Notes under the pieces: model-generated
Told to the model about the DNA's origin: nothing
The model's database searches: none
What the model saw: only the letters and a program-made list of their open reading frames with translations
Shown: one piece after another, positions 34,256 through 43,335 of the stretch
Layout: the number at the start of each line of letters is the position of its first letter
Numbering within the stretch: the stretch's first letter is position 1
Program-made: the position numbers and the translations under genes
Source: Roseimarinus sp035271585
GTDB taxonomy: Bacteria > Bacteroidota > Bacteroidia > Bacteroidales > Prolixibacteraceae
Assembly (NCBI GenBank): GCA_035271585.1
Contig: DATERL010000209.1
Location: 1 to 64,000, forward strand
Direction: 5' to 3'
DNA length: 64,000 nt

Positions 34256-36097
34256 TCATTTCAATCGTTTTTCAATTTCATCGGTATTTATGATCTCGAT
34301 TACCGGCTTTCCTGTTGGTGAAAAATTGGGCGTTTGACAAGCAAACAAGTTATCAATTAAAGTGGCCGCTTCGGCATTGTTTAGTTGCTGACCATAATTA
34401 ATTGACGAAGCAATAGCCAACGAAATGGCAATGTGTTCGCGAGCTTTTTCCTTTAAATCGCTTGCTGTGCTTTTATAACTTTCAAGCATCGATTCAACAA
34501 TCGCTTTGGCGTTAGTATCATCAAGGTAACCAGGAAAACCGTTAATTATAAACGTATCGGGGCCAAACTCTCTGATATCGATCCCAATAATATTGAGATC
34601 GTCGAGCATAGAGCGCAACAGGGTAGCATCGGACGAGTTCATCTCCAATGTTTGGGGAAAAAGCAACTGTTGACACACCGTATCTTCGTTGGTAAGCGTT
34701 ATCATAAACTGCTCAAACAAAATACGTTGGTGCGCTCTTCGTTGATCAATTACCATTAAACCTGATTTTACAGGGGTAAGAATGTATTTATTTTTGAAAA
34801 TGATGAAGTTTTTCGATGAATCGTTAATCGTGTGCTGTTGTCCCGAAAACAAAGATTGCTCTATTTCAGGTTCATTTTTCATTTCGAAAACCGGTTCATC
34901 ATTTCCATAAAGCTTTTCCCAATTATCGGGAGGCGGCATTCTATTGTTATTGGAAAAACCTTTCGAAGGTACAGTATAGCTTTGTTGTTCGAAGGGATTA
35001 TAATTGGGATTGACACTGATTTCGGGCGCCCTCAGTCCCTCTGTACTTTTTGGCGAAATAGGCATATCAAAGTTACCGCTTTGATCAAAATCGATACTTG
35101 GAGTCACGTTAAACTTACCGAGTGCCTCGCGTACAGCGGCATGTAAAAGCTGCCAAATGGCACTTTCATTTTCAAATTTAATTTCGGTTTTGGTGGGATG
35201 AATATTGATATCGATATTGGCAGGATCAATTTCAAATGCAATAAAATAGGCCGGAATCATATCGTGGGGCAATATTTTATCGTAAGCTTGCATCACGCCA
35301 CGATGGAAAAAAGGATGTTTCATGTAGCGTCCATTCACAAAGAAAAACTGTTCGCCAAAACTTTTACGGGCAAACTTTGGTTGGCCAACAAAACCGGTAA
35401 TTGAAGTCATCGAAGTTTCACTGACAACCGTTACTAGGCTTTGGTTCATGTTGTTTCCAAACATGTTCACAATGCGTTTGCGAAAATTGGCCGGCGGCAA
35501 ATCGTAAACCGGAACCTCGTTATGATAAAGCGAAAATGCAATTTCGGGATTAGCGAGCGCAGTACGCTGTATTTCGGTGATGGTGTGTTTTAACTCGGTG
35601 GTGTTACTTTTCAGAAATTTACGACGGGCTGGAACGTTGAAAAACAAGTTCTTCACACAAAACATTGTTCCGGTATTGGTCGAAGTCGGTTCTTGCTTTA
35701 TCAATTCGGATCCCGAAATGTGAATAAAAGTTCCCAACTCGTCGTTTATTGATTTTGTTTTCAACTCAACATCGGCAACCGAAGCAATTGAAGCCAACGC
35801 TTCGCCCCTAAAACCCATGGTTCTGATGGCAAATAAATCGGAGGCACTGTTGATTTTTGAGGTAGCATGCCGTTCAAAAGCCATGCGCGCATCGGTAGGC
35901 GACATACCTTTCCCGTTATCGCTAACCTGAATAAGGGTGCGTCCGGCATCTTTTAACCAAACCTGTATTTTTGTTGCTCCCGCATCGATGGCATTCTCTA
36001 CCAACTCTTTAACTACCGAGGCTGGGCGTTGAATTACCTCACCGGCAGCAATTTGGTTAGCAACCGAATCGGAGAGTAAATGAATTATATCGGACAC
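34256..36097 (-). CDS. mutL: DNA mismatch repair protein MutL
   Basis: MutL couples MutS mismatch recognition to strand removal. The 613-residue protein has the GHKL ATPase motifs ELVENAIDAGATKIQV, DNGKGMSP and TMGFRGEALASIASV at the N-terminus. The C-terminal dimerisation domain ends CQTPNFSPTGKPVIEI. MutL proteins that act as endonucleases carry DQHA(x)2E(x)4E; here the site reads DQRRAHQRILFE, with the histidine and first glutamate replaced. Nicking activity may therefore be absent. It starts 9 bp after the stop of the small membrane protein gene and heads toward the rhomboid genes. Confidence 0.97.
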   Translation of the reverse strand: MSDIIHLLSDSVANQIAAGEVIQRPASVVKELVENAIDAGATKIQVWLKDAGRTLIQVSDNGKGMSPTDARMAFERHATSKINSASDLFAIRTMGFRGEALASIASVADVELKTKSINDELGTFIHISGSELIKQEPTSTNTGTMFCVKNLFFNVPARRKFLKSNTTELKHTITEIQRTALANPEIAFSLYHNEVPVYDLPPANFRKRIVNMFGNNMNQSLVTVVSETSMTSITGFVGQPKFARKSFGEQFFFVNGRYMKHPFFHRGVMQAYDKILPHDMIPAYFIAFEIDPANIDINIHPTKTEIKFENESAIWQLLHAAVREALGKFNVTPSIDFDQSGNFDMPISPKSTEGLRAPEISVNPNYNPFEQQSYTVPSKGFSNNNRMPPPDNWEKLYGNDEPVFEMKNEPEIEQSLFSGQQHTINDSSKNFIIFKNKYILTPVKSGLMVIDQRRAHQRILFEQFMITLTNEDTVCQQLLFPQTLEMNSSDATLLRSMLDDLNIIGIDIREFGPDTFIINGFPGYLDDTNAKAIVESMLESYKSTASDLKEKAREHIAISLAIASSINYGQQLNNAEAATLIDNLFACQTPNFSPTGKPVIEIINTDEIEKRLK

Positions 36098-36106
36098 TTT
36101 GCCTCC

Positions 36107-36388
36107 TTATTTGAGAATTAGGTAAACCATTAAGGCCAGCAGGGTAACAAGTATCAAAAGTCGAATATTTGATTTTCGTTGACTATTAGCCCCCAACTTT
36201 TTTTTTGATAAACCGCTTTTGAATTCGCCCCGCGAAATATAAGGCTGGTAAGTACTGTCGTCGTTTTTAACTCCCATTTCGGCATTGCGACGTCGATCGC
36301 GTTTCTCGCGTTCTTCTTTCTCCGGATCCCAAAAACGGGGTTGAAGGTTGTATTGTTTTGCTTTTGGAGTATGAAAAAAATTTCCCAT
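36107..36388 (-). CDS. Small tail-anchored membrane protein, unknown function
   Basis: The 93-residue product is highly charged (FWDPEKEEREKRDRRR near residues 20-35) and ends in a hydrophobic segment (about 75-92, LLILVTLLALMVYLIL), so it should be anchored by its C-terminus with the body in the cytoplasm. Its place directly before mutL, 9 bp apart, makes it the first gene of the operon. I do not recognise a named family. Confidence 0.8.
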   Translation of the reverse strand: MGNFFHTPKAKQYNLQPRFWDPEKEEREKRDRRRNAEMGVKNDDSTYQPYISRGEFKSGLSKKKLGANSQRKSNIRLLILVTLLALMVYLILK

Positions 36389-36691
36389 GACTTTCTATCT
36401 AAAATTTAATAAACAAAGATAAGTTATTTTTAAGACTTAAGTAACCTAGCTTTTATTGTTTACCCCCACAAAAAGAAGAACTATTTAATGCAATTCATGC
36501 TAATTATTAGCGACTTTCCGTACATATATTTGTTTCAGGTAGCTAAAAAATGCTCCGGTAAAATTAACAATTTCATTTTTTATCCATTCAATTGAAAAAA
36601 AGGCACATTCGTTAAAAAATGAGTTGAATTAAGACCCCTTTTATGCAGGCTAAAAAAGTATTTTGTATTTTAAACGAAAAATACGCTCATT
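36389..36691. other. Divergent intergenic region of the mutL operon and yifB
   Basis: No gene is seen. TATCTTTG on the minus strand (36421-36414) is a -7 element for the mutL operon. A 7-bp stem GTATTTT/AAAATAC (36665-36671 with 36678-36684) sits just before the yifB start codon. Confidence 0.45.
36414..36421 (-). promoter_or_regulatory. -7 element of the mutL-rhomboid operon
   Basis: TATCTTTG on the minus strand matches TAnnTTTG, 26 bp before the first start codon. The -33 box is not clear. Confidence 0.5.
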
Positions 36692-38239
36692 ATGTTAGTA
36701 AAAACCTTTGGTAGTGCAGTTCAGGGCATCGATGCCACAACCATAACCATTGAAGTAACGGTAAGTCGAGGAATCAAGTTTCACATTGTTGGATTGCCCG
36801 ATGTGTCGGTTCGCGAAAGCCAGCAGCGCATCGATTCGGCCTTACGCGAAACCGGCTATAAACTTCCCGGCTATAAAGTAATTATCAACATGGCGCCCGC
36901 CGATATCCGCAAAGAAGGATCGGCTTACGATTTACCACTGGCCATTGGCATATTAGCAGCTTCAGAACAAATTACCACCGACAAACTAGAACACTTCGTC
37001 ATTATGGGAGAACTTTCGCTCGACGGAAGCCTGATGCCCATAAAGGGAGTACTGCCCATAGCGATTAAAGCTCGTGCCGAAGGCTTCGAAGGTTTAATTC
37101 TTCCCTTACAAAATGCCCGAGAAGCAGCCGTGGTCGATAAACTGAAAATATTCGGTGTTGAAAATATTCGGCAGGTCATCGATTTTTTTGAGAATAAATG
37201 TGAACTGGAACAAACCATAGTGGATACCCGCAAAGAATTTTTAGAAAACGTAATGCACTCCGACATGGACTTTTCGGATGTAAAGGGACAGGAAAATGTG
37301 AAGCGAGCGCTCGAAGTAGCTGCTGCCGGAGGACATAACATTATCATGATAGGCCCTCCCGGAGCAGGAAAAACCATGTTGGCCAAACGCATTCCCTCAA
37401 TATTGCCTCCCTTTACCTTGCACGAGGCATTGGAAACCACCAAAATTCATTCGGTGGTTGGTCACCTCGATAAAAACACCTCACTGCTCACCCAACGACC
37501 ATTTCGCTCGCCTCACCACACCATTAGCGATGTAGCTTTAGTTGGCGGCGGCTCATATCCACAACCCGGCGAAATTTCACTGGCGCACAACGGGGTGCTT
37601 TTTCTCGACGAATTACCCGAATTCAAACGAGCAGTATTGGAAGTGATGCGCCAACCGCTCGAAGACCGCCGCATTACCATTTCGCGCGCTCGTTTTTCGG
37701 TCGAGTATCCGGCCAGTGTAATGTTGGTAGCCAGCATGAACCCTTGTCCTTGTGGCTACTACAATCATCCCACGCGTGAATGTGTTTGCGGTCCGGGCAT
37801 GGTTACCAAATACCTTAACCGCATATCGGGTCCCTTGCTCGATCGTATCGACATTCACCTTGAGGTTATTCCTGTGCCTTTCGAAAAACTGTCCACTGCG
37901 CCACCATCGGAAAGCAGCTCCGAAATAAGGCAACGGGTAATTAATGCCCGGCAAATACAAGCCAAACGTTTTGAAGAGGCCGAAGGTGTATACTGCAATG
38001 CGCAAATGAGCTCCAAAATGTTGCGCACGTACTCTTGTCCCGATTCGGCTGGTTCCCAAATACTCAAAACGGCCATGGAAAAGCTGGGCTTATCGGCCCG
38101 TGCCTACGATCGCATTTTGAAAGTTGCCCGCACCATTGCCGACCTCGAAGACAGTGAACCTGTTTTGGCCCACCACCTTTCAGAAGCTATCCAGTACCGC
38201 AGCCTCGACAGAGAAAACTGGGGAGAACAAAAAATGTAG
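36692..38239 (+). CDS. comM: YifB/ComM-family Mg-chelatase-like AAA+ ATPase
   Basis: This 515-residue protein has the Lon-like ChlI domain at the N-terminus (VRESQQRIDSALRETGYKLP, NMAPADIRKEGSAYDLPLA). The AAA+ core follows with Walker A GPPGAGKTML (about 226-235) and Walker B LFLDELPEF. The C-terminal Mg-chelatase subunit part contains the zinc-like CPCGYYNHPTRECVCG cluster. In naturally competent bacteria ComM is a helicase that extends branch migration during uptake of DNA. Whether this organism is competent is unknown. It is divergent from mutL. Confidence 0.94.
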   Translation: MLVKTFGSAVQGIDATTITIEVTVSRGIKFHIVGLPDVSVRESQQRIDSALRETGYKLPGYKVIINMAPADIRKEGSAYDLPLAIGILAASEQITTDKLEHFVIMGELSLDGSLMPIKGVLPIAIKARAEGFEGLILPLQNAREAAVVDKLKIFGVENIRQVIDFFENKCELEQTIVDTRKEFLENVMHSDMDFSDVKGQENVKRALEVAAAGGHNIIMIGPPGAGKTMLAKRIPSILPPFTLHEALETTKIHSVVGHLDKNTSLLTQRPFRSPHHTISDVALVGGGSYPQPGEISLAHNGVLFLDELPEFKRAVLEVMRQPLEDRRITISRARFSVEYPASVMLVASMNPCPCGYYNHPTRECVCGPGMVTKYLNRISGPLLDRIDIHLEVIPVPFEKLSTAPPSESSSEIRQRVINARQIQAKRFEEAEGVYCNAQMSSKMLRTYSCPDSAGSQILKTAMEKLGLSARAYDRILKVARTIADLEDSEPVLAHHLSEAIQYRSLDRENWGEQKM

Positions 38240-38312
38240 GAAAATACATTTATGAAAAAGGGTGTTCGCAGATTGCTCAAGAAAGAAACACAAAGATAAA
38301 ATGCAGAAAAAA

Positions 38313-38400
38313 GTTGCTCGCCGATGGCGCGAATCCCGCGGATTATTTTGGTTGATGGATTTTTTATCTGCGTCATCTGCTCTATTTGCGTGAAAAAATA
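38313..38400 (+). repeat. Intergenic repeat, copy 1
   Basis: This 88-bp copy begins GTTGCTCGCCGATGG and ends ATTTGCGTG plus A's. Copy 2 lies at 38421-38508. The right part of each has a 9-bp period (ATCTGCGTC-like words). Confidence 0.7.
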
Positions 38401-38420
38401 TATTGCTCAGTGAGAAACAA

Positions 38421-38508
38421 GTTGCACGCAGATGGAGCGGATTCCTCAGATTAATTTCCAGTATGTTTTTTTTATCTGCGTCATCTGCATTATCTGCGTG
38501 AAATAATT
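38421..38508 (+). repeat. Intergenic repeat, copy 2
   Basis: This copy begins GTTGCACGCAGATGG, parallel to copy 1, and ends ATCTGCGTGAAATAA. The left halves have diverged more than the right halves. Neither copy has a reading frame. Confidence 0.7.
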
Positions 38509-38642
38509 ACAAAGATTAAGCGTGAAAGAGTTTTATAATGGCGCTGTTGTTCTTTTTTGACAAACTAATTCAGTTGTTTTTGTGATTATCAATAAAATTC
38601 CTAATTTTCAAACCAACTACAACACTTAATTTTATTGGCATT

Positions 38643-40235
38643 ATGAAATACTTATTTGCTATTTTCTCAATTATCATCACCCTTCAGTTGTTTTCACAAC
38701 AAGTGAATCCTAACCCTTGGATAATGGCACCCGATGCCACCGCAGAAATAACTTACCGGAACCCCATTATCCCCGGTTTTTATCCCGACCCCAGCGTATG
38801 CCGTGTTGGCGATGATTACTATCTGGTAAACAGCACCTTCGAGTATTTCCCCGGCGTACCCGTATTTCACAGTAAAGATTTGATTAACTGGGAACAAATT
38901 GGCCATTGTATTCACTGCGAAGGCCAAATTAAAGGCGAAATCAGTATTTTTGCCCCTACTATCAGGTACCACGAAGGCACTTTTTACATGATTACTACCA
39001 ATGTAACTTTTGGCGGTAATTTTTTCGTGACAGCTGAAAATCCGGCTGGCCCATGGAGCAATGCAATATGGATTGATATGCCCGAAATAGATCCCGACCT
39101 TTTTTTCGACAACGATGGGAAAGCTTATGTAATCAGTTCAAAATTTGAACTCGCCGAAATAGATATTAGCACCGGAAAACTATTGACTGAACGGCGAAAA
39201 GTATGGAACTCAGCCGGGGGTCGTTATCCCGAAGCGCCTCATATTTACAAAAAAGACGGTTTTTATTACCTGATGGCTGCCGAGGGCGGCACCGAAGAAG
39301 CCCATTCGGTTACTATTGCCCGTAGCCAAAACATTTGGGGACCCTATATCGATAATCCGGCCAACCCAATTGCAACCCACGTTAATGTGGCCGGTATGGG
39401 CAATCCCATTCAAGGCATTGGTCATGCCGATATTATTCAGGCACACGATAACTCTTACTGGATGGTAATTCATGGCTACCGCAGCGTAACCGGTTATCCG
39501 CCGCACCACCTACTGGGACGCGAAACCTGCCTTACACCCGTGAGCTGGCCAAAAGGTGGCTGGCCCGTGGTCAATGGCAACGGAGCACTTTCTATTGAAA
39601 TGACATGCCCAACTTTACCTCAGGTTAAACTTGAGCCAAAACCTACACGTACCAATTTCGAAACCCCACAACTTGGGCTCGAATGGAATTATATTCAGCC
39701 TCCTGTTGCCAATAATTACATGTTAAACCCCGAAAAAGGAACACTCACGTTACAAGGCTCAGCATTGAAAATTGGCGAAAAGGGCAATCCCACTTTTGTA
39801 GGTCGCCGACTTACCGATATTAAATTTTTAGCCACAACGCGCATGGAATTTTATCCAAACAATAAAAATGAAGAAGCCGGCATGATATTGCTCAACAATG
39901 GTTCGCATTTCGACATTATGGTTTATGCCAAAAATGGAAAACGCTACCTGACCGTAAATCTTCAGTTTGGTCGTACCATTTATAAATCGAAAGAGATTGA
40001 ACTGGCACCTGGCTATGTCGATTTGAGGATTGAAGGTACCGGCCCCGAATTTATTTTTTCGTACGCACAAAAGAACAATATCTTCACAACTGTTGAAATT
40101 GCCGATTCCCGCTTTCTTAGCACACAAACCGTGGGCTGGTTTACCGGCTTATATGTGGGTATGTATGCAACAGGAAATGGAAAAACCGTCAAAGCGCCTG
40201 CCATTTATAATTGGTTTGATTACACCAGAAAATAA
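38643..40235 (+). CDS. Glycoside hydrolase family 43 (beta-xylosidase / alpha-arabinofuranosidase type)
   Basis: The 530-residue protein has a signal peptide (about 1-19). A five-bladed GH43 domain follows, with the catalytic base D49 in FYPDPSV, the aspartate in EIDPDLFFDNDG and the acid glutamate in RYPEAPHIYKKDG. A concanavalin-like beta-sandwich fills about 340-530, as in GH43 xylosidases. Substrates of the family are xylan and arabinan side chains. Together with the GH3 enzyme at the left of the window it points to plant or algal polysaccharide use, but no SusCD pair or regulator is next to it. Confidence 0.93.
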   Translation: MKYLFAIFSIIITLQLFSQQVNPNPWIMAPDATAEITYRNPIIPGFYPDPSVCRVGDDYYLVNSTFEYFPGVPVFHSKDLINWEQIGHCIHCEGQIKGEISIFAPTIRYHEGTFYMITTNVTFGGNFFVTAENPAGPWSNAIWIDMPEIDPDLFFDNDGKAYVISSKFELAEIDISTGKLLTERRKVWNSAGGRYPEAPHIYKKDGFYYLMAAEGGTEEAHSVTIARSQNIWGPYIDNPANPIATHVNVAGMGNPIQGIGHADIIQAHDNSYWMVIHGYRSVTGYPPHHLLGRETCLTPVSWPKGGWPVVNGNGALSIEMTCPTLPQVKLEPKPTRTNFETPQLGLEWNYIQPPVANNYMLNPEKGTLTLQGSALKIGEKGNPTFVGRRLTDIKFLATTRMEFYPNNKNEEAGMILLNNGSHFDIMVYAKNGKRYLTVNLQFGRTIYKSKEIELAPGYVDLRIEGTGPEFIFSYAQKNNIFTTVEIADSRFLSTQTVGWFTGLYVGMYATGNGKTVKAPAIYNWFDYTRK

Positions 40236-40271
40236 TGACAATTGAATATTGAGAATTATGTTAGAGCATTA

Positions 40272-41048
40272 TCAAACACTTAATACTAGCTCTTTGTTGG
40301 TCAGTAGTTTGTAAATCGAAGGCCAATAATTCTTCAGACTTTCGCTGTTGGGCAAAACAATATCGGCACCAGCTTCGACCAGGGTATTGGGATCAATTGG
40401 ACCGGTGTTTATAGCAATGGTAAATAGCCCAGCAGCCTTGGCCGATTCAACTCCCAAGGGAGCATTTTCAATTACTATCGCTTCGTGCAGCTGATAACCC
40501 GATTTTCTCATGGCTTTGAGATAGGGCTCGGGATTGGGTTTTCCCTTTTTAACGTCGTTGGCAGTAATCATTTTTTCGCGTTTGAAACAGTCATTGTAAA
40601 CTTTTTCTAAACGGTTGCTTAATGACGATTGTGCCGACCCCGTAACCACCCAACAATCAATGTTTTGGCTACTAATTTGATTCAGCAGTTCGGGCATGTG
40701 AGACATTACTTCCGGTTGAGGCATCGCCTGCATTATTTCGTACTTACGAGCTTTTATTCTTTCAGTTTCTTCTTCCGATATTTCGCACTGCTTGTATTTA
40801 GAAAACATTTTCGCAATGGTATAATATGCGGTGCTACCTTCGTTAATGTAAAGTTCGAATTCGGGCATATTCAGTCCATTTTCGGCAAAAGCCTGAGCCC
40901 ACGATTTTGCATGATAAGGCATCGAATCAAACAACACACCGTCCATATCGAAAAAAATTGCTTTTAGCTGAATTGGCCTCTCCAATTTTGAATTATAATT
41001 ACTGATGGCAGTTGATATTTCTTCAACATAATTAGTATTGATTCCCAT
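40272..41048 (-). CDS. HAD-superfamily hydrolase, beta-phosphoglucomutase-like
   Basis: The 258-residue protein has the HAD motif I FFDMDGVLFDSM (nucleophile D34, acid D36), motif II VVTGSAQSS, motif III lysine in KKGKPNPEPYL and motif IV IENAPLGVESAKAAG. The alpha-helical cap between motifs I and II is the type found in sugar-phosphate phosphatases and beta-phosphoglucomutase. The substrate is open. A N-terminal stretch of about 28 residues precedes the usual start. It has its own -7 element and so is probably not part of the sugar cluster upstream. Confidence 0.9.
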   Translation of the reverse strand: MGINTNYVEEISTAISNYNSKLERPIQLKAIFFDMDGVLFDSMPYHAKSWAQAFAENGLNMPEFELYINEGSTAYYTIAKMFSKYKQCEISEEETERIKARKYEIMQAMPQPEVMSHMPELLNQISSQNIDCWVVTGSAQSSLSNRLEKVYNDCFKREKMITANDVKKGKPNPEPYLKAMRKSGYQLHEAIVIENAPLGVESAKAAGLFTIAINTGPIDPNTLVEAGADIVLPNSESLKNYWPSIYKLLTNKELVLSV

Positions 41049-41079
41049 AAATTGCTTTGATTATTTTCAGATTGAATCG

Positions 41080-41087
41080 CAAACATA
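41080..41087 (-). promoter_or_regulatory. -7 element of the HAD hydrolase gene
   Basis: TATGTTTG on the minus strand matches TAnnTTTG, 31 bp before the start codon. No -33 box is clear. Confidence 0.45.
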
Positions 41088-41176
41088 CAACTTTATCAAG
41101 GGATTAAGATAAAAAAGTCGTTTAATGGGGTTTGTAAATCAAAGAATTAAAGTTGGGCTAACAATCCTGGTATTTT

Positions 41177-41887
41177 CTAAATTTTGTCCTTTCGATAAAT
41201 CAATTTTCTAAAGTAATATTTAAGCGGATTGGTGTATTTTAACTTTTTCCACGGCCGACTACTGTGGGGATGATGTTCCACTTTTACGTTGGGTAAAATA
41301 TAATTGACAAAACCTTTTTCGCGCGAGTTTTTAGAAATTTGAACATCGAACCAATCTTTCTTTTCGGAGAGCAGATCAAAATCGAGTGTTTTTAATAATG
41401 GCAGGGTAAGCAGAGTACAACAAAAACTTAATCGATGTTCCGATGCAATGGGGTCGTGGTTTTTGGGCTGCACATAATTATAAGGAAAATTAATTTCGCC
41501 GCTTTCGTCAACAGTAATTGCAGCAGCCATACCGCATTGTAGCGTATTTTTGGCAAATTGAAACAAACGCCCAATGGTGTCTGGTTGCACGTACACATCC
41601 GACTCAATAATAAGTAAACCTGCATTCATTGCCAGTGCTTTTTGGCGGGCATCACGCAAAGTGAAGCGGTAGTTGGGCGATGGGCTTTGTACCTGTTCTT
41701 CAATATTAATCAGTTCAAAACCCTGTTGCAACGATGCCTTTTCGAGCGTTTCGCGGTTTTCGGGCGAACTGTAATCGTTATAAACCAAGTACTGAAATTC
41801 GCCTTTCGATTGGCATATATAATTAATGGCTTGCAGCGCTGTATCAAGCGAATCTTTTACCGGAGTAATAATGAGCAAATTTTCCAA
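41177..41887 (-). CDS. Glycosyltransferase family 2
   Basis: The 236-residue protein has the GT-A start LLIITPVKDSLDTALQAIN, YNDYSSPENRETLE, and the metal-binding aspartate region IIESDVYVQPDT. No membrane segment is seen, so it works at the cytoplasmic face. It starts 9 bp after the rfbB stop, so it belongs to the same transcript and probably adds a sugar to a surface polysaccharide. The donor and acceptor are unknown. Confidence 0.85.
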   Translation of the reverse strand: MENLLIITPVKDSLDTALQAINYICQSKGEFQYLVYNDYSSPENRETLEKASLQQGFELINIEEQVQSPSPNYRFTLRDARQKALAMNAGLLIIESDVYVQPDTIGRLFQFAKNTLQCGMAAAITVDESGEINFPYNYVQPKNHDPIASEHRLSFCCTLLTLPLLKTLDFDLLSEKKDWFDVQISKNSREKGFVNYILPNVKVEHHPHSSRPWKKLKYTNPLKYYFRKLIYRKDKI

Positions 41888-41896
41888 CTTATTGAT

Positions 41897-42949
41897 TTAT
41901 CGGTTTTTGTACATTTGTTCGTAATATTTCTGATAATCGCCACTGGTAACGTTATTGAGCCACTCTTCGTTTTCGAGGTACCAGTCGATGGTTTTTTCCA
42001 ATCCCTCTTCAAATTGAAGGCTGGGTATCCATCCCAACTCTTTTTGAAGTTTTGTTGAGTCAATAGCATAGCGTAAATCGTGCCCAGCACGGTCAGTTAC
42101 GTAAGTAATCAGCTTTTTCGAAGTTCCGGTTTCGCGACCCAATTTACGATCCATCACCAAACACATCAATTCAATAAGTTTGATGTTGGTCCATTCGTTA
42201 TGACCTCCAATATTATAAGTCTCACCAACTTTACCTTTATGGAAAATTAGATCGATGGCACGGGCATGATCTTCGACCCACAACCAGTCGCGAACGTTTT
42301 CGCCTTTACCATAAACAGGCAGCGGCTTATTGTTTTTAATGTTATTAATGAACAAAGGAATCAGTTTTTCGGGGAACTGGAACGAACCGTAATTATTTGA
42401 ACAGTTTGACACCAAGCAGGGAACTCCAAAAGTGTCGTTATACGCACGTACAAAGTGGTCAGAACTGGCTTTCGAAGCCGAATAAGGGCTGTGGGGATCG
42501 TAGCTGGTTGATTCGGTAAACATGCCCTCGTTGCCCAGTGAACCATAAACTTCGTCGGTCGAAACATGATAAAAGAGCTTGTCGTTAAAGTTGTCTTTCC
42601 AAATAGCACGAGCAGCATTGAGCAGGTTCACGGTGCCAATCACGTTGGTAAACACAAACTCGGTAGGGTTGGAAATGGAGCGATCCACATGACTTTCGGC
42701 AGCCAAGTGAATCACACTGTCGAACCGGAATTTCTCAAAAAGTTGTTGAATAAATACTGCATCAACAATATCGCCTTTTACAAATTGGTAATTGGACTTG
42801 TTTTCAATGTCTTTGAGGTTGGCCAAGTTGCCGGCATAAGTCAGTTTGTCGAGATTCACGATTTTATACTGTGGATACTTGTTCACAAAAAGTCGCACCA
42901 CATGCGAACCAATAAATCCGGCTCCTCCGGTAATCAGTATGGTTTTCAT
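41897..42949 (-). CDS. rfbB: dTDP-glucose 4,6-dehydratase
   Basis: RfbB makes dTDP-4-keto-6-deoxyglucose, a precursor of rhamnose and other deoxysugars. The 350-residue protein has the NAD site GGAGFIGSHVV (7-17), HVSTDEVYGSLG, the YSASK catalytic pair and FPEKLIPLFI. The other dTDP-rhamnose genes (rfbA, rfbC, rfbD) are not in the window. It is followed by a GT2 gene, which fits a role in surface sugars. Confidence 0.95.
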   Translation of the reverse strand: MKTILITGGAGFIGSHVVRLFVNKYPQYKIVNLDKLTYAGNLANLKDIENKSNYQFVKGDIVDAVFIQQLFEKFRFDSVIHLAAESHVDRSISNPTEFVFTNVIGTVNLLNAARAIWKDNFNDKLFYHVSTDEVYGSLGNEGMFTESTSYDPHSPYSASKASSDHFVRAYNDTFGVPCLVSNCSNNYGSFQFPEKLIPLFINNIKNNKPLPVYGKGENVRDWLWVEDHARAIDLIFHKGKVGETYNIGGHNEWTNIKLIELMCLVMDRKLGRETGTSKKLITYVTDRAGHDLRYAIDSTKLQKELGWIPSLQFEEGLEKTIDWYLENEEWLNNVTSGDYQKYYEQMYKNR

Positions 42950-43328
42950 TCTATGTATTTTTATTTTGGGATGAAATTACACATAAAAATAAAGGCGACC
43001 AACAAATTAGGTCAGCTCTTTATCTGAGTTTTTCTTTTTCAGTCTTTAAAAGTAGGTATTTACAGCGAATTCAAATTGGCTCATAAAAATTTAATTTTAG
43101 GCTCTAATTTATCATCTTTTGAACTTCATTTTTCGTTTACATGAGCCACAACTGTTTTTTGTATAAGTTTGGGAGGCTGTTTTTTATTTATTGTGTATTC
43201 AATAGTTTGTTATGGTTTTATAACCAGATGAATATAAATGAATTGAAGTATTCATATTAATCCATATAACGCACACAATATCAAGGTGTTGTTATTTGTC
43301 TCAATACTCATATCTCAAAATCTATCGA
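42950..43328. other. galE-rfbB intergenic region
   Basis: No gene is seen. It contains copy B of the dispersed repeat (43197-43335) at its left part and a weak minus-strand -7 element TATTTTTA (42991-42984) for rfbB. Confidence 0.45.
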
Positions 43329-43335
43329 TCAATTG
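43197..43335. repeat. Dispersed intergenic repeat, copy B
   Basis: This is the partner of 7577-7715. TCAATAGTTTGTTATGG at the left and TGTCTCAATACTCATATC at the right match copy A with a few changes; the middle does not align. The right end overlaps the last codons of galE. Confidence 0.5.

Larger units (their letters stand above)
38240..38642. other. Intergenic region occupied by a duplicated sequence
   Basis: No gene is seen; the two 88-bp repeat copies fill about half of the stretch. The rest is AT-rich and includes the GH43 upstream region, where I found no good promoter. Confidence 0.6.
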
